Assembly: GCA_020848435.1 (NCBI GenBank)
Contig: JADLAC010000021.1
Span: 20,001 to 76,082 of the forward strand
Length of the DNA: 56,082 nucleotides
Source: Burkholderiales bacterium
Lineage (GTDB): Bacteria; Pseudomonadota; Gammaproteobacteria; Burkholderiales; WYBJ01
Direction of reading: 5' to 3'
The translations under genes and the position numbers were made by a program. Within the stretch, counting starts at the first letter, position 1, and the number at the start of each line of letters is the position of its first letter. Of this stretch, positions 8,480 through 16,680 are shown one piece after another. The notes below the pieces were generated by a model. The model was not told the DNA's origin and did no database searches. It saw nothing but the letters and a program-made list of their open reading frames with translations.

Positions 8480-9370
8480 TCAGTCGCTCAGCGGCGGCGC
8501 CGAGCACACCTGCTGGTAGCGATAGCGCTGCTTCAGGAGGCCGCCGTACTCGTACACGTCGAGCGTCTTCTCGTACGCCGGCTGGGTAATCTCCACGTGC
8601 GGGGTCCAGCAGCCGAGCTGCTGGTAGGTGGCGATGCAATCGGCGAGCACGCGCTCGCCGATATCCGGGAAGTAAGGCTTCTCCGCCATGGCGATTGCGG
8701 CGGCCGGCGTGTCATTGATGTAGCGCCGGGTCTTCTTGTAGGCGCGCATGAATGCTTTCGCCATGTCGGTCGCGAGCCACTCACGGGTCGCGGCGAGGCT
8801 GGAGAAGCCGCAGGGGCCGATCTGCTTGCCCACCTGGGCCACGATATGGCCGATGCCGTCGGCCTGGAGCTGCTGCGGGTACGGGCCTTGTTGCTGGACG
8901 TACTGCCCCGCGCCGCTGCGGAAAGCACGGTCGATGTCTGCCGCGCCGGCGAAGGCGATTGGCTTGAGCTTGCTGAAATCGATGCCGGCCTTGTGGCAAG
9001 CGTACTTGAACATGATGAGCGGCTGCCCGTCCTTGAACATGACCACCTCCGCCCCTTCGAGCTTGTCCCAAGTAAAGGCGGGATCGGCCTCGCGCCCGGT
9101 GAGGAAGAATCCGTCCATCTCGTTGATCTGGGCGAAATGTACCGCGGCCGGTGTCTCGCCCTTGTTGAGCGATGCAAACCCCTGGCTCAGCGCCGACTGC
9201 ACGATGTGCGCCGAGCCGTCGCTCAAGGCCGCCAACGCCGATACCCCCGGCGGGGCAACGGACCACTCCGGCTCCAGGCCTTCGGCGCGCAGGAAACCGC
9301 CCGACATGGCCGAAATGAGCGGCGAATAGAACGCGGAAAACAGCGTGAACTGTATGCGGATCCTGTCCAT
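8480..9370 (-). CDS. ABC-type solute-binding protein (SsuA/THI5/NMT1-like)
   Basis: A protein of 296 residues in the SsuA/THI5-like periplasmic-binding fold. It has the N-terminal strand IRIQFTLFSAFYSPLISA, a GFLRAEGLEPEW helix-strand, and the later ADIDRAFRSGAG and GPCGFSSLAATREW segments. Such proteins bind sulfonates, thiamine-pyrimidine precursors or aromatic acids for ABC importers. No N-terminal signal peptide is visible, which is unusual for an importer component; the start is firm because AAGGAGG lies 9 nt upstream. No ABC permease or ATPase is adjacent. It may act in the cytoplasm as an enzyme or sensor of the same fold. Confidence 0.7.
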   Translation of the reverse strand: MDRIRIQFTLFSAFYSPLISAMSGGFLRAEGLEPEWSVAPPGVSALAALSDGSAHIVQSALSQGFASLNKGETPAAVHFAQINEMDGFFLTGREADPAFTWDKLEGAEVVMFKDGQPLIMFKYACHKAGIDFSKLKPIAFAGAADIDRAFRSGAGQYVQQQGPYPQQLQADGIGHIVAQVGKQIGPCGFSSLAATREWLATDMAKAFMRAYKKTRRYINDTPAAAIAMAEKPYFPDIGERVLADCIATYQQLGCWTPHVEITQPAYEKTLDVYEYGGLLKQRYRYQQVCSAPPLSD

Positions 9371-9429
9371 GCGAACGACCTCCTTCTCGGATGGGACTGT
9401 CTCGATAAGAGCGCTGCGACGCTGCCGAA

Positions 9430-9458
9430 CCTAGGAGCCTGTCGGACTTGATTTCACG
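9430..9458 (+). repeat. 29-bp inverted repeat, left copy (IS-end-like)
   Basis: CCTAGGAGCCTGTCGGACTT and the next nine bases reappear as reverse complement at 25264-25292 with a single mismatch (28/29). The outer CCTAGG end and the pairing suggest a transposon terminal repeat, but no transposase is present. It lies between the solute-binding protein and the amidase. Confidence 0.65.
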
Positions 9459-9514
9459 CGATGCGTTGTGGGCGCAACCCGAAGGGACGGGATTGCCACA
9501 GCCAATCACTTGCT

Positions 9515-10957
9515 CTACGGCAAGCGCGGGCGGCGCATATGCCAATCGGTCGCGTTCTCGAACGCCCAGCCGATGCGCAGTATGCGCGCTTCCTCGAAGC
9601 CGCGGCCGCAGATCTGGAGCGAGATAGGCAGACCCGCGCGCGTGAAACCGCACGGCAACGACAGCGCGCACAGGTCGAGCAGGTTGATCGGACGGGTGAG
9701 CCGGCTCATCGGCGACTGGCTTTGATCGACGCCGCTCAGCGGTATGGCAGCAAGCGGCGTAGAGGGCAATAGCAGCGCATCGAAGTCGCACAGCAGGCGG
9801 TCCACCTCATGGCGCAGCCGCCGCCGCTGTGCCCGTACGCCGATGTAATCGGCCGCCGAGATCGTCCGGCCCGCGCGCAGCCGGGCGCGCACATCGGGAT
9901 CGAACGGCAAGTCGTCGCGGTCGATCCACGCGCGGTGCAAGGCATAGCCCTCGGCGGCGATGATTTTCCCGGTCAGCTCCGCCAGCGACGCGAAGGATAC
10001 GGGCAGTCGCAGCGTATCGATGCGCGCGCCGAGCCCGCGCAAGCTATCGAGCGCGGCGTCGAAGGCGGACATCACCTCGGGATCGACCTCGCCCAGCTCC
10101 GCCGGCGGCAATACCGCGAGCCGCAGCCCGACCACCGGCGTCTTGAGATCGCTCAGCACGTCGGACGGCGCTTGCGCGAGCGTCCGCGGATCGTTCACAT
10201 CCGGCCCGTGCAGCGCGGAAAGGAGCAGCGCCGCGTCTTCGACCGCGCGCGTCAAGGGCCCGATCGTATCGAGCGTTTCGCTCAGCGCCAGCGTGCCGTG
10301 GTTGCTCACGCGGCCCACGGTGGTCTTGAGCCCGACGATACCGCACAAGGCTGCGGGGATGCGCACCGACCCTCCGGTATCGCTGCCGATCGCCGCCGGC
10401 GCCAAAGCGGCGGCCACGGCAACGCCCGATCCGCTGCTCGATCCGCCGGGCGTGCGCTGAACGTCCATATCCCAGGGATTCCAGGGTGCACCCATGGTGA
10501 CGTGGGTGCCCCAACTGCCGAAGGCGAACTCGACCATGTGCGTCTTGCCGATCACGATCATGCCGGCCGCGCGCAGGCGCTGCACCAGCGTCGCGCTCAG
10601 CGGCGAAACGCGCTCGCGCCAAAACATCGATCCGCCCGTCGTGATCGTCCCCTCGATCTCGACCAGGTCCTTCAATGCGATAGGAATGCCGTGCAACGGG
10701 CCGAGTCGCCGGCCGGCCTTGAGGGCGCGATCGGCGCAGTCCGCCGCGATCCGCGCCGCGCCCTCGTCCAGCGCGACGTAGGCGTGCAACTTCGCATCGT
10801 AGCGACGGATGCGATCGAGATAGGCGTCGAGCAGCGCGACCGCGGTCAAGGTCCTCTCGCGCAGGCGCTCGGCGAGCGCGTGGATCGGTGTGTAGGCGAG
10901 CGCCTCGGCGCTATCGTCGCGCGCCGTCGGATTCGGCCCGTCATCGGCTTGGATCAT
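9515..10957 (-). CDS. Amidase-signature hydrolase (GatA-like)
   Basis: The 480-residue protein carries the complete Ser-cisSer-Lys set of amidase-signature enzymes: Lys96 in GIPIALKDLVE, the Gly/Ser loop TPGGSSSGSG (about 169-178), and the nucleophile Ser197 in GSDTGGSVRIP. It should hydrolyse a carboxamide to acid and ammonia in the cytoplasm. No gatB or gatC is present, so it is probably a catabolic amidase and not the tRNA amidotransferase. The start at 10957 is preferred over 11056 because it has AGGGGA upstream and avoids an Arg/Pro-rich leader of 33 residues. It may feed acids into the surrounding carboxylate genes. Confidence 0.88.
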   Translation of the reverse strand: MIQADDGPNPTARDDSAEALAYTPIHALAERLRERTLTAVALLDAYLDRIRRYDAKLHAYVALDEGAARIAADCADRALKAGRRLGPLHGIPIALKDLVEIEGTITTGGSMFWRERVSPLSATLVQRLRAAGMIVIGKTHMVEFAFGSWGTHVTMGAPWNPWDMDVQRTPGGSSSGSGVAVAAALAPAAIGSDTGGSVRIPAALCGIVGLKTTVGRVSNHGTLALSETLDTIGPLTRAVEDAALLLSALHGPDVNDPRTLAQAPSDVLSDLKTPVVGLRLAVLPPAELGEVDPEVMSAFDAALDSLRGLGARIDTLRLPVSFASLAELTGKIIAAEGYALHRAWIDRDDLPFDPDVRARLRAGRTISAADYIGVRAQRRRLRHEVDRLLCDFDALLLPSTPLAAIPLSGVDQSQSPMSRLTRPINLLDLCALSLPCGFTRAGLPISLQICGRGFEEARILRIGWAFENATDWHMRRPRLP

Positions 10958-11129
10958 GCGTACTTTCCCCTGGATGCACGCCGGCCATGCCCGCGGGCGG
11001 TCAGCGCGAGAGATCGAAAAGTCGGAGGGTGCGGGCGGCGTGCCATTCTGCCTCATCGTAGCTGGACCGGCGCTGCGCCGGCAATCAGCCCATGAGTAGC
11101 GCGATGCCCGATTTCGACCCGTCGTGCGC

Positions 11130-11654
11130 TCAATCGAACAAGCCTGCTACATCGAGCGCGAACCGCGACGACGCAAGCGCGCCGCCGCGCCCGAAAGCCT
11201 CGATCCGCTGCGCGCGCGAATACACGATCCACACTTCGATCGCACCGGCCGCGAGCAATGCCTCAACCTTTTCCGTGAGCTCTCGGCGCGAGTTCGACGG
11301 CGACGTGACCTCGATACACAGCTCCGGCGCCGCCTCGAAGGGGGTCTCGTTGCGGTGCGCGCCGATGAACTCGGCGCTCGCCCAGACGACGTCCGGAACC
11401 AGCAGGCCGAGGGGCGTAAGCACCGAGGCCTCGACGATGACTTCGCCGCCCAGATCCGCCAGACGCTTCACCAGGCGGGCCTGCAGCGTCCCGTGATAGT
11501 TGCTCGCGGGACTCATCACCATGCGGCCCCAGCGGTCGAGCTCGATCTTGCCCGGGACGTTGGCGAATAGCGGGTCGTTGCACATCTTGCGGTACATCGC
11601 CCCGAGCGCGTCGTACGACAAGGGCGCTTCGATGATCTCCGTCGTGTCGGCCAT
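11130..11654 (-). CDS. Uma2-family (DUF820) PD-(D/E)xK nuclease-fold protein
   Basis: The product of 174 residues has the Uma2 core: LLVPDVVWASAEF, then ELCIEVTSPSNSRRELTEK, which supplies the Asp, Glu and Lys of the PD-(D/E)xK site. The function of Uma2 proteins is not settled; they are frequent in mobile or multicopy contexts. The start at 11654 (MADTTEII) follows GGGAAA and removes a 19-residue leader. It stands alone between the amidase and a divergent MmgE/PrpD gene. Confidence 0.8.
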   Translation of the reverse strand: MADTTEIIEAPLSYDALGAMYRKMCNDPLFANVPGKIELDRWGRMVMSPASNYHGTLQARLVKRLADLGGEVIVEASVLTPLGLLVPDVVWASAEFIGAHRNETPFEAAPELCIEVTSPSNSRRELTEKVEALLAAGAIEVWIVYSRAQRIEAFGRGGALASSRFALDVAGLFD

Positions 11655-11769
11655 GGCAGGTTTCCCGAGCGGCAGGCTGCTTGAACGGGCACAGTCTATT
11701 CCCGGGCGCATGGACGGGCAATCGTCCGCGAGGCATAGGCCCGCGGATTTTCGCTCGGCAGGACGCGAC

Positions 11770-11795
11770 CGGAGTCGGACCCTAGTCGGACTCCG
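11770..11795. repeat. Short palindrome, family B (GTCGGACC-type)
   Basis: CGGAGTC (11770-11776) and GACTCCG (11789-11795) form a perfect 7-bp stem around a 12-nt loop with the GGACC core also seen near 16655, 27929, 30280, 30413 and 45705. It lies in the divergent region between the Uma2 and MmgE/PrpD genes. Confidence 0.5.
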
Positions 11796-11890
11796 GACCG
11801 CTTGCGTGGCCAGCGTGTATCGAGGCAGCGCCGCGGCAGTCGATCGCCAGCGCTGCGAGTCTACGTGTCTGCTCCCAGCGAGGAGATTCG

Positions 11891-11914
11891 GAATAGCACG
11901 GCAGCGTGCTATTC
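11891..11914. promoter_or_regulatory. Perfect 24-nt hairpin/palindrome upstream of MmgE/PrpD
   Basis: GAATAGCACG and CGTGCTATTC form a perfect 10-bp inverted repeat around GCAG, ending 27 bp before the MmgE/PrpD start codon. It is AT-richer than its surroundings. It may be an operator or a leader hairpin; the right arm runs into ATTCTGCCTCATC, which also occurs at 11045-11057. Confidence 0.4.
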
Positions 11915-11941
11915 TGCCTCATCCTCGACAGGCTCGCGCAT

Positions 11942-13330
11942 ATGTTGCCCTCCGCGGCAGGACCGTCTCGCTTCGCACCGCCCGAGTATCTCAACGAGCT
12001 CGTGCGCTTCATTGCATCGACGCGTTACGAAGACTTGCCGGCGGCGGTCGTCGATCGGTGCAAACGCCTGATCGCCGATTGCTTCGCGATCATCACCGCG
12101 GGCAACCAGAGCGACGAGCTGAGGGCGCTGGCGGCGAGCCAGCTCGAACAGTCAGCGCCCGGCGGCTGCTGGATCATCGGCACGCCGCATCGATCGGCGC
12201 CGCGCGCCGCCGCCTTTCTCAACGGCATCGCCAGCACCTGGCACGATTTCGACGAGGGCAGCACCATCGCCTACTCGCACCCGGGCAGCCAGACCGTCCC
12301 GGCGGCGATCGCAGCCGCGCAAGCGCTCGGCGCATCCGGGCGCGAGCTGCTGCGCGCCGCCGTGCTGGGCTACGAAGTCAGCGCGCGTGTCGGCAGGGCG
12401 GCGAAGATGCGCGTATCGGTGCATCCGCATGGGGTGTGCGGCGTGATCGGCTCGGCCGTCGCGGCCGCCCTGCTCAAGGGTCTCGATGGCGCGCGCCTGG
12501 CGCAGGTCATCAACATGGCGGCGACGATGGCGATGGCGACCAATCGGCAGGCGATGCTCGACGAGGCGACCGTGCGCAACGTCTACTCGGGCCACAGCGC
12601 GGCTGCTGGGCTCACCGCGGTCGAGCTGGCGCAAGCCGGTTTTACCGGACAGCACGATGGCATCGGCTTCACCTACGGCACGGTGATCGCCGACGGCTTC
12701 GACCCGGCGCGCATGATCGCGAATCTCGGCGCCGAGTGGCTCATCCTGCAAGGCTACTTCAAGCTGCATCCCGCGGGGCGCTACTCGCACGCCGCGATCG
12801 ACGCACTCGAAGACGCGCTGGCGAAGACGCCCGGCGGACGGCTCGACGTGGCGGCGATCAGCCGCATCGAGGTGAAGGCATTCCAGATGGCCGCGCTGCT
12901 CTCGGGCAAGCGCATCACCACCAGCTTCGGCGCCAAGTTCTCGATCCCCTTCGCCCTGGCGACCATCCTCGTTCATGGCCGCTCGGGGATCGAGTCTTTC
13001 GATCTCGCCGCGGTACGCAACCCGTCGGTCCAAGCCCTGATCGCGAAGACCGACGTGGCCGAGGAGCCCGCGCACACCCGCGCGTACCCGGACAAGCAGC
13101 GCTGCGACGTGACGATCCACCTGGACGGCGGGCGCACGCTTCGCGGCCATTGCGAAGTGATGAAGGGCGAGCCGGGCAATCCGCATCGCCCGCAGGAAGT
13201 CGAGAAGAAGTTTTTCGATCTGACCGTGCCCGTCTGGGGCGCAGAGCGCGCGCGCAAGCTCTATCAGGCCCTGCTCGCCCTCGAACACAGTCCCGACATG
13301 CGGGCATTCGGTGCCGGGTTCGCGTTGTAG
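11942..13330 (+). CDS. MmgE/PrpD-family protein (2-methylcitrate dehydratase-like), copy 1
   Basis: The 462-residue product fits the length of MmgE/PrpD proteins. It shows the N-terminal helical domain with the DFDEGSTIAYSHPGSQTVPA segment (the conserved D-x-D/H-P active-site neighbourhood), GVCGVIGSAVAAALLKGLD, and the C-terminal GEPGNPHRPQEVEKKF typical of the family. PrpD dehydrates 2-methylcitrate; many paralogues act on other hydroxy acids or isomerise aconitate-type compounds. The ATG at 11942 is chosen over 11906, although no good ribosome site is visible. It is followed 31 bp later by a Bug gene and then a small EthD-like gene, an apparent operon, so the Bug ligand may be its substrate. 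Confidence 0.85.
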   Translation: MLPSAAGPSRFAPPEYLNELVRFIASTRYEDLPAAVVDRCKRLIADCFAIITAGNQSDELRALAASQLEQSAPGGCWIIGTPHRSAPRAAAFLNGIASTWHDFDEGSTIAYSHPGSQTVPAAIAAAQALGASGRELLRAAVLGYEVSARVGRAAKMRVSVHPHGVCGVIGSAVAAALLKGLDGARLAQVINMAATMAMATNRQAMLDEATVRNVYSGHSAAAGLTAVELAQAGFTGQHDGIGFTYGTVIADGFDPARMIANLGAEWLILQGYFKLHPAGRYSHAAIDALEDALAKTPGGRLDVAAISRIEVKAFQMAALLSGKRITTSFGAKFSIPFALATILVHGRSGIESFDLAAVRNPSVQALIAKTDVAEEPAHTRAYPDKQRCDVTIHLDGGRTLRGHCEVMKGEPGNPHRPQEVEKKFFDLTVPVWGAERARKLYQALLALEHSPDMRAFGAGFAL

Positions 13331-13361
13331 CTTTCCGCAGTCAACCTGACGGGAGGGCAGT

Positions 13362-14348
13362 ATGTCGCGCACAGTTCCGCTCCGTTATCGGCCGTGGCTG
13401 TTGGCTTCGTTGGTCTTGTGCACGCTCGCGCCGGACGCGAGCCTGGCCCAGGGCTATCCCAGCCGGCCGCTGCGCTGGATCATTCCCTATCCGACCGGCG
13501 GGACGTCCGACTTTCTCGCGCGCCTGATCGGCCAGCAACTGGCGGAGGCCCTCGGGCAGAGCGTGGTCATCGACAATCGCGGCGGGGCCAACGGCAACAT
13601 CGGCACCGAAATGGCCGCCAGATCGGTGCCCGACGGTCATACCCTGCTGCTGGTGGCCAGCACCTTCACGATGAATCCCTGGGTCTATCCCAAGCTGCCC
13701 TTCGATTCGGCTCGGGATTTCGCCGCCGTGACCACCATTCTCTGGCAACCGTACCTGCTCTCGGTGCATCCGTCGCTGCCGGCGGCATCGGTGAAAGAGC
13801 TGATCGACATGGCGCGCGCCAAGCCGGGCGCGATCGAATACAGCTCCGGCGGCAGCGGCAATGCCACCCACATCGCGGCCGAGCGATTCGCCTCGATGGC
13901 GGGCATCAAGCTCACCCATGTGCCGTATCGAGGCGTGGGACCCGCGATCGTTGCGCTGCTCGGCGGCGAAGTGAAGCTCATGTTCGCCTCCTCGGTCGCG
14001 GTTCAGCCGCATCTCAAGGCGGGGAAGATCAAGGTGCTGGCGGTGACGGGCGTGAAGCGAATCGCCTCGATGCCGGAGGTGCCCACGGTGGCCGAAGCCG
14101 GCGTGCCGAAGTTCGAGGAGGGCAATTGGCAAATGGTCCTGGTGCCGGCAGCCACGGCGCGGCCCATCGTCGCCAAGCTCAACCAAGAGATCGTGCGCAT
14201 CCTGAAGTCCGCGGAGATCACCCGCCAGATCGCGCTCACCGGCTCGGACGTGATTGCCAACACGCCGGCGCAATCCGACGCGCTCGTTCAAGCGGACCTG
14301 AAAAAATACGCCGCCGTGATCAAGACGCTGGGCATACGCCTGGATTGA
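13362..14348 (+). CDS. Bug/TctC-family periplasmic solute-binding protein (copy 3)
   Basis: A 328-residue protein with signal peptide (WLLASLVLCTLAPDASLA, cleavage near 29) and the signature YPSRPLRWIIPYPTGGTSD. LTHVPYRGVGPA replaces the more usual VPYKG. GGGAGG lies 6 nt before the ATG. It is placed directly between the MmgE/PrpD gene and the EthD-like gene on the same strand, so it probably delivers or senses the acid that the MmgE/PrpD enzyme handles. Confidence 0.9.
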   Translation: MSRTVPLRYRPWLLASLVLCTLAPDASLAQGYPSRPLRWIIPYPTGGTSDFLARLIGQQLAEALGQSVVIDNRGGANGNIGTEMAARSVPDGHTLLLVASTFTMNPWVYPKLPFDSARDFAAVTTILWQPYLLSVHPSLPAASVKELIDMARAKPGAIEYSSGGSGNATHIAAERFASMAGIKLTHVPYRGVGPAIVALLGGEVKLMFASSVAVQPHLKAGKIKVLAVTGVKRIASMPEVPTVAEAGVPKFEEGNWQMVLVPAATARPIVAKLNQEIVRILKSAEITRQIALTGSDVIANTPAQSDALVQADLKKYAAVIKTLGIRLD

Positions 14349-14387
14349 ATCCGTTCCCACCCATCATCGACGAGGATCGAGACCGCA

Positions 14388-14747
14388 ATGGCCACGTATT
14401 CGACGGGCGCCGGTGCTGCGCCGTACTGCATGATCATCACTTTCGAGATCGCACCGCAGGACGAAGCGCAGTTCAACGACATCTACGACAACGACCACAT
14501 TCCCAACATCCTCGAGCTCGACGGCGTGCTCGAGGTCATTCGCTTCCGCGATGTCGCGCCGAACGACAAGGGCTTGCTGGTCTATTCGGCGCTATACATG
14601 CTCGCGCGCGAAAACCTGCACGAGACGCCCGAGTGGAAGGCGCGCTCGGACCTCGGCCGCTGGGCGCCGGTCATCCGCCCCAAGGTGAAGTCGCGCGCCA
14701 GGCGCACCGGCCCGGTGGTGGCGCGGTTTCGCAAGCCGGCGGCCTGA
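14388..14747 (+). CDS. Small EthD/dimeric alpha-beta-barrel-like protein
   Basis: The 119-residue protein begins with a strand (CMIITFEIAP), then a helix with DIYDNDHIPNILELDGVLEVIRFR, the strand-helix arrangement of dimeric ferredoxin-like (EthD/ABM) proteins in which a His follows an N/D-rich turn. Proteins of this type often accompany catabolic operons; some act as small oxygenases or isomerases. The tail is Lys/Arg-rich. It is third in the run MmgE/PrpD - Bug - this gene, 39 bp after the Bug stop. Confidence 0.55.
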   Translation: MATYSTGAGAAPYCMIITFEIAPQDEAQFNDIYDNDHIPNILELDGVLEVIRFRDVAPNDKGLLVYSALYMLARENLHETPEWKARSDLGRWAPVIRPKVKSRARRTGPVVARFRKPAA

Positions 14748-14806
14748 GCGTCGAGGACCAAGGCCACCGCTCTTGCCGGGCCAGCCGAGCGCGACCGCGA
14801 AACGCT

Positions 14807-14835
14807 CGATCATTCCGGGCTGCCGGGAATGATCG
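14807..14835. terminator. Bidirectional stem-loop at a convergent gene end
   Basis: CGATCATTCC (14807-14816) and GGAATGATCG (14826-14835) pair perfectly over 10 bp, with two further G-C pairs inside across a one-base bulge. It lies between the EthD-like gene and the oppositely oriented deacetylase gene and includes the last codons and stop of the latter, so it can act for both transcripts. Confidence 0.55.
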
Positions 14836-15724
14836 CGGGCGCCAGCGCGTAGCAGTAGTCGGCGATTTCTCCCGGCCTGCATTTCCATACTCGGTCCATC
14901 AGCTTCGAAGCGAAGCAGTGTTTCAGCGCGTTGCGCAGGGCTCGAAGCCGAAACGGATAGCCGAAGACATAAGGGTGGATCGAGACGGCGCACACCAGTG
15001 GATGGTGTGCGCTCTGCTCGACCATCTCCTCGAACTGATCGACCAGCATGTCGCAGAATTCGCGCGCGCTATGTTGTCGATGGATGATCTGCGGCGAATC
15101 ATTGAGCTCCGCCGGATACGGCACCGACAGCAGCGGCCCGCAGCGCGTGCGCAGCCAGATCGGTTGATCGTCGTGCGGCCAATCCATCAGGTAGGTATAA
15201 CCCGCCTCCTTGAGCAGGTCCGGCGTCCAGGGATTCTCGTACGTGCCCGCCCCCATCCAGCCCTTGGGCGCTTTACCCTCGTGGCGCGTGAATGTCTCGG
15301 TCACCTCGGCCAGCGCCCGCGCCTCGTCGTGCTCCCAGCGGAAATCGTGCAGATTCTCGGAGTTGGTGCGGCCGTGGCCGACGATCTCGTCGCCGCGGGC
15401 GCGGATGCGATCCATGATCTGGGGCGCGTGCTGGTAGAGCAGGCTGTTCGCAATGTGCGCCAGCGGCAGGGCGAGCTCGTCGGCGAGGTCGAACAGCCGC
15501 CAGATGCCGATACGATTGCCGTAGTCGCGCCAGGAGTAATTGCGCTGGGTTTGCGGCTCGCCATGCTTGGCGTTGTCGTGTCCGCGCCCCGTGCCGAAGG
15601 CGAACACTTCGACGTTGGTGCTCATGCAGAACGCAAGCCGCTTGCCGCCTGGCCAGCTATAGTCCTTGCGCTCGACCAGTGGGACATAGTCATAGCGCGA
15701 TTGGCGCGGAATCGAGGTTGCCAT
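14810..15724 (-). CDS. Polysaccharide-deacetylase-fold (NodB-like / PuuE-type) hydrolase
   Basis: The product of 304 residues has the NodB-fold layout. The first motif is atypical (MSTNVEVFAFGTGRGH in place of TFDDG), the His-containing second motif is GDEIVGHGRTNSENL, and later segments include APKGWMGAGTYENPWTPDLL and CAVSIHPYVFGYPFR. This variant pattern is seen in cytoplasmic PuuE-type allantoinase-like members rather than chitin or peptidoglycan deacetylases; no signal peptide is present. The ATG at 15724 has GGAGG 6 nt upstream. The substrate is not deducible. Confidence 0.75.
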   Translation of the reverse strand: MATSIPRQSRYDYVPLVERKDYSWPGGKRLAFCMSTNVEVFAFGTGRGHDNAKHGEPQTQRNYSWRDYGNRIGIWRLFDLADELALPLAHIANSLLYQHAPQIMDRIRARGDEIVGHGRTNSENLHDFRWEHDEARALAEVTETFTRHEGKAPKGWMGAGTYENPWTPDLLKEAGYTYLMDWPHDDQPIWLRTRCGPLLSVPYPAELNDSPQIIHRQHSAREFCDMLVDQFEEMVEQSAHHPLVCAVSIHPYVFGYPFRLRALRNALKHCFASKLMDRVWKCRPGEIADYCYALAPAIIPGSPE

Positions 15725-15879
15725 CGGTTGCCTCCGATCAGTATCGCTCGAACCGCAATGCGGTGAGCGCGCCCAGCGGCGCGTTGCCGTCGCGCTCGCG
15801 GCCTGCGGCCAGCATGGCGCGAACGCCGGGGCATGACAGCGGCCGTTCGGGTGCGCGTCGCACGCGAAGCGGTACGGGC

Positions 15880-16641
15880 TCAGCGGGTGTTCTCGCGCAA
15901 GAGCGTCGCGTAACGTCCAAAGGGCCTGAGCGCAGCGACGGCCGCGCCCTCGCTCACAGCCTGGGCGAGCCGGTCGACGTCGCGGGCGATGAAACCAGAG
16001 AGCGCGCCCGCGCCGAACTCGAACAGCGGCGGCGCGAGCGGCGTGCTCGGTCCGATCACGACGACGAACGCAGCTGCGCAGAGCGCGAGGATACCGGCCA
16101 TCGAGCCATTGACCAGGCTCGATGCCGTCATGGCGACGAAGCGTGCGTTCTCCAGCAAGCGCGGCAATTCCGACTCCGGATACTCGCCCGCACGCGGCTC
16201 GCGCTCGACCACGGCGATGCCCGGAAAGCGCTCGGCCAAGCCGGGAAAGCGGCCGATGACGACGCTGCGGCTGCCATGGTTCTCGATCAAGTCGAGACCG
16301 TTCACGGCGCTCGCCGCAAGATCGAAGCGATTCCAATGGGCATTGAGCGCCGCGAAGGCGATGGCGCGCTCGAACACGTTGTCGGATTCCCACAGCGCTG
16401 CCAGGGCCGCGAGCGCTTGGCCCGCATACGTCCCGGGCCGCGGCAAGCTGCGGCAACCGGCGCTGCCGCGCGCGGGCGTGTGTGCCATCCCGGCACCGTT
16501 CGGCCCGACCACCAGCGTCCAATTCAGACCGACGACGACCCGTTGCGCGGCGCCCGACACGCCGCTCGCCAAAGCCTCGTAAAGCGCGCGCGGGGTGAGC
16601 GCAGCGCGCGCGTTCGCCGACGAGCTTGCCGCTTCCGTCAA
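15880..16641 (-). CDS. DUF4213/DUF364 putative heavy-metal-chelation protein
   Basis: The 253-residue protein has an N-terminal enolase-like DUF4213 part (SGAAQRVVVGLNWTLVVGPN with MAHTPARG) and a C-terminal DUF364 part (RSVVIGRFPGLAERFPGIAV, MTASSLVNGSMAGIL, VVVIGPSTPLAPPLFEFG). The family is described as a putative metal- or cofactor-chelating domain of unknown reaction. It is in the same direction as the carboxymuconolactone-decarboxylase-like gene upstream (39 bp gap) and the deacetylase-like gene downstream, which suggests an operon. Confidence 0.75.
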   Translation of the reverse strand: MTEAASSSANARAALTPRALYEALASGVSGAAQRVVVGLNWTLVVGPNGAGMAHTPARGSAGCRSLPRPGTYAGQALAALAALWESDNVFERAIAFAALNAHWNRFDLAASAVNGLDLIENHGSRSVVIGRFPGLAERFPGIAVVEREPRAGEYPESELPRLLENARFVAMTASSLVNGSMAGILALCAAAFVVVIGPSTPLAPPLFEFGAGALSGFIARDVDRLAQAVSEGAAVAALRPFGRYATLLRENTR

Positions 16642-16654
16642 AGCGCCTCCCCCA

Positions 16655-16678
16655 CGACCCTGGTTCGACCCTGGTCGA
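16655..16678. repeat. Family B tandem motif (CGACCCTGGT x2)
   Basis: CGACCCTGGTTCGACCCTGG and the bases after it hold two tandem copies of TCGACCCTGGT-like sequence in the 39-bp gap between two minus-strand genes. It resembles the 42-bp duplication at 27929-28012. Confidence 0.5.
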
Positions 16679-16680
16679 AG

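Noticed and set aside
15738..15920. A 60-codon minus-strand frame ending LGALTALRFERY
   Set aside because: It overlaps the end of the DUF4213/DUF364 gene, has no ribosome site and matches no family I know; probably chance.
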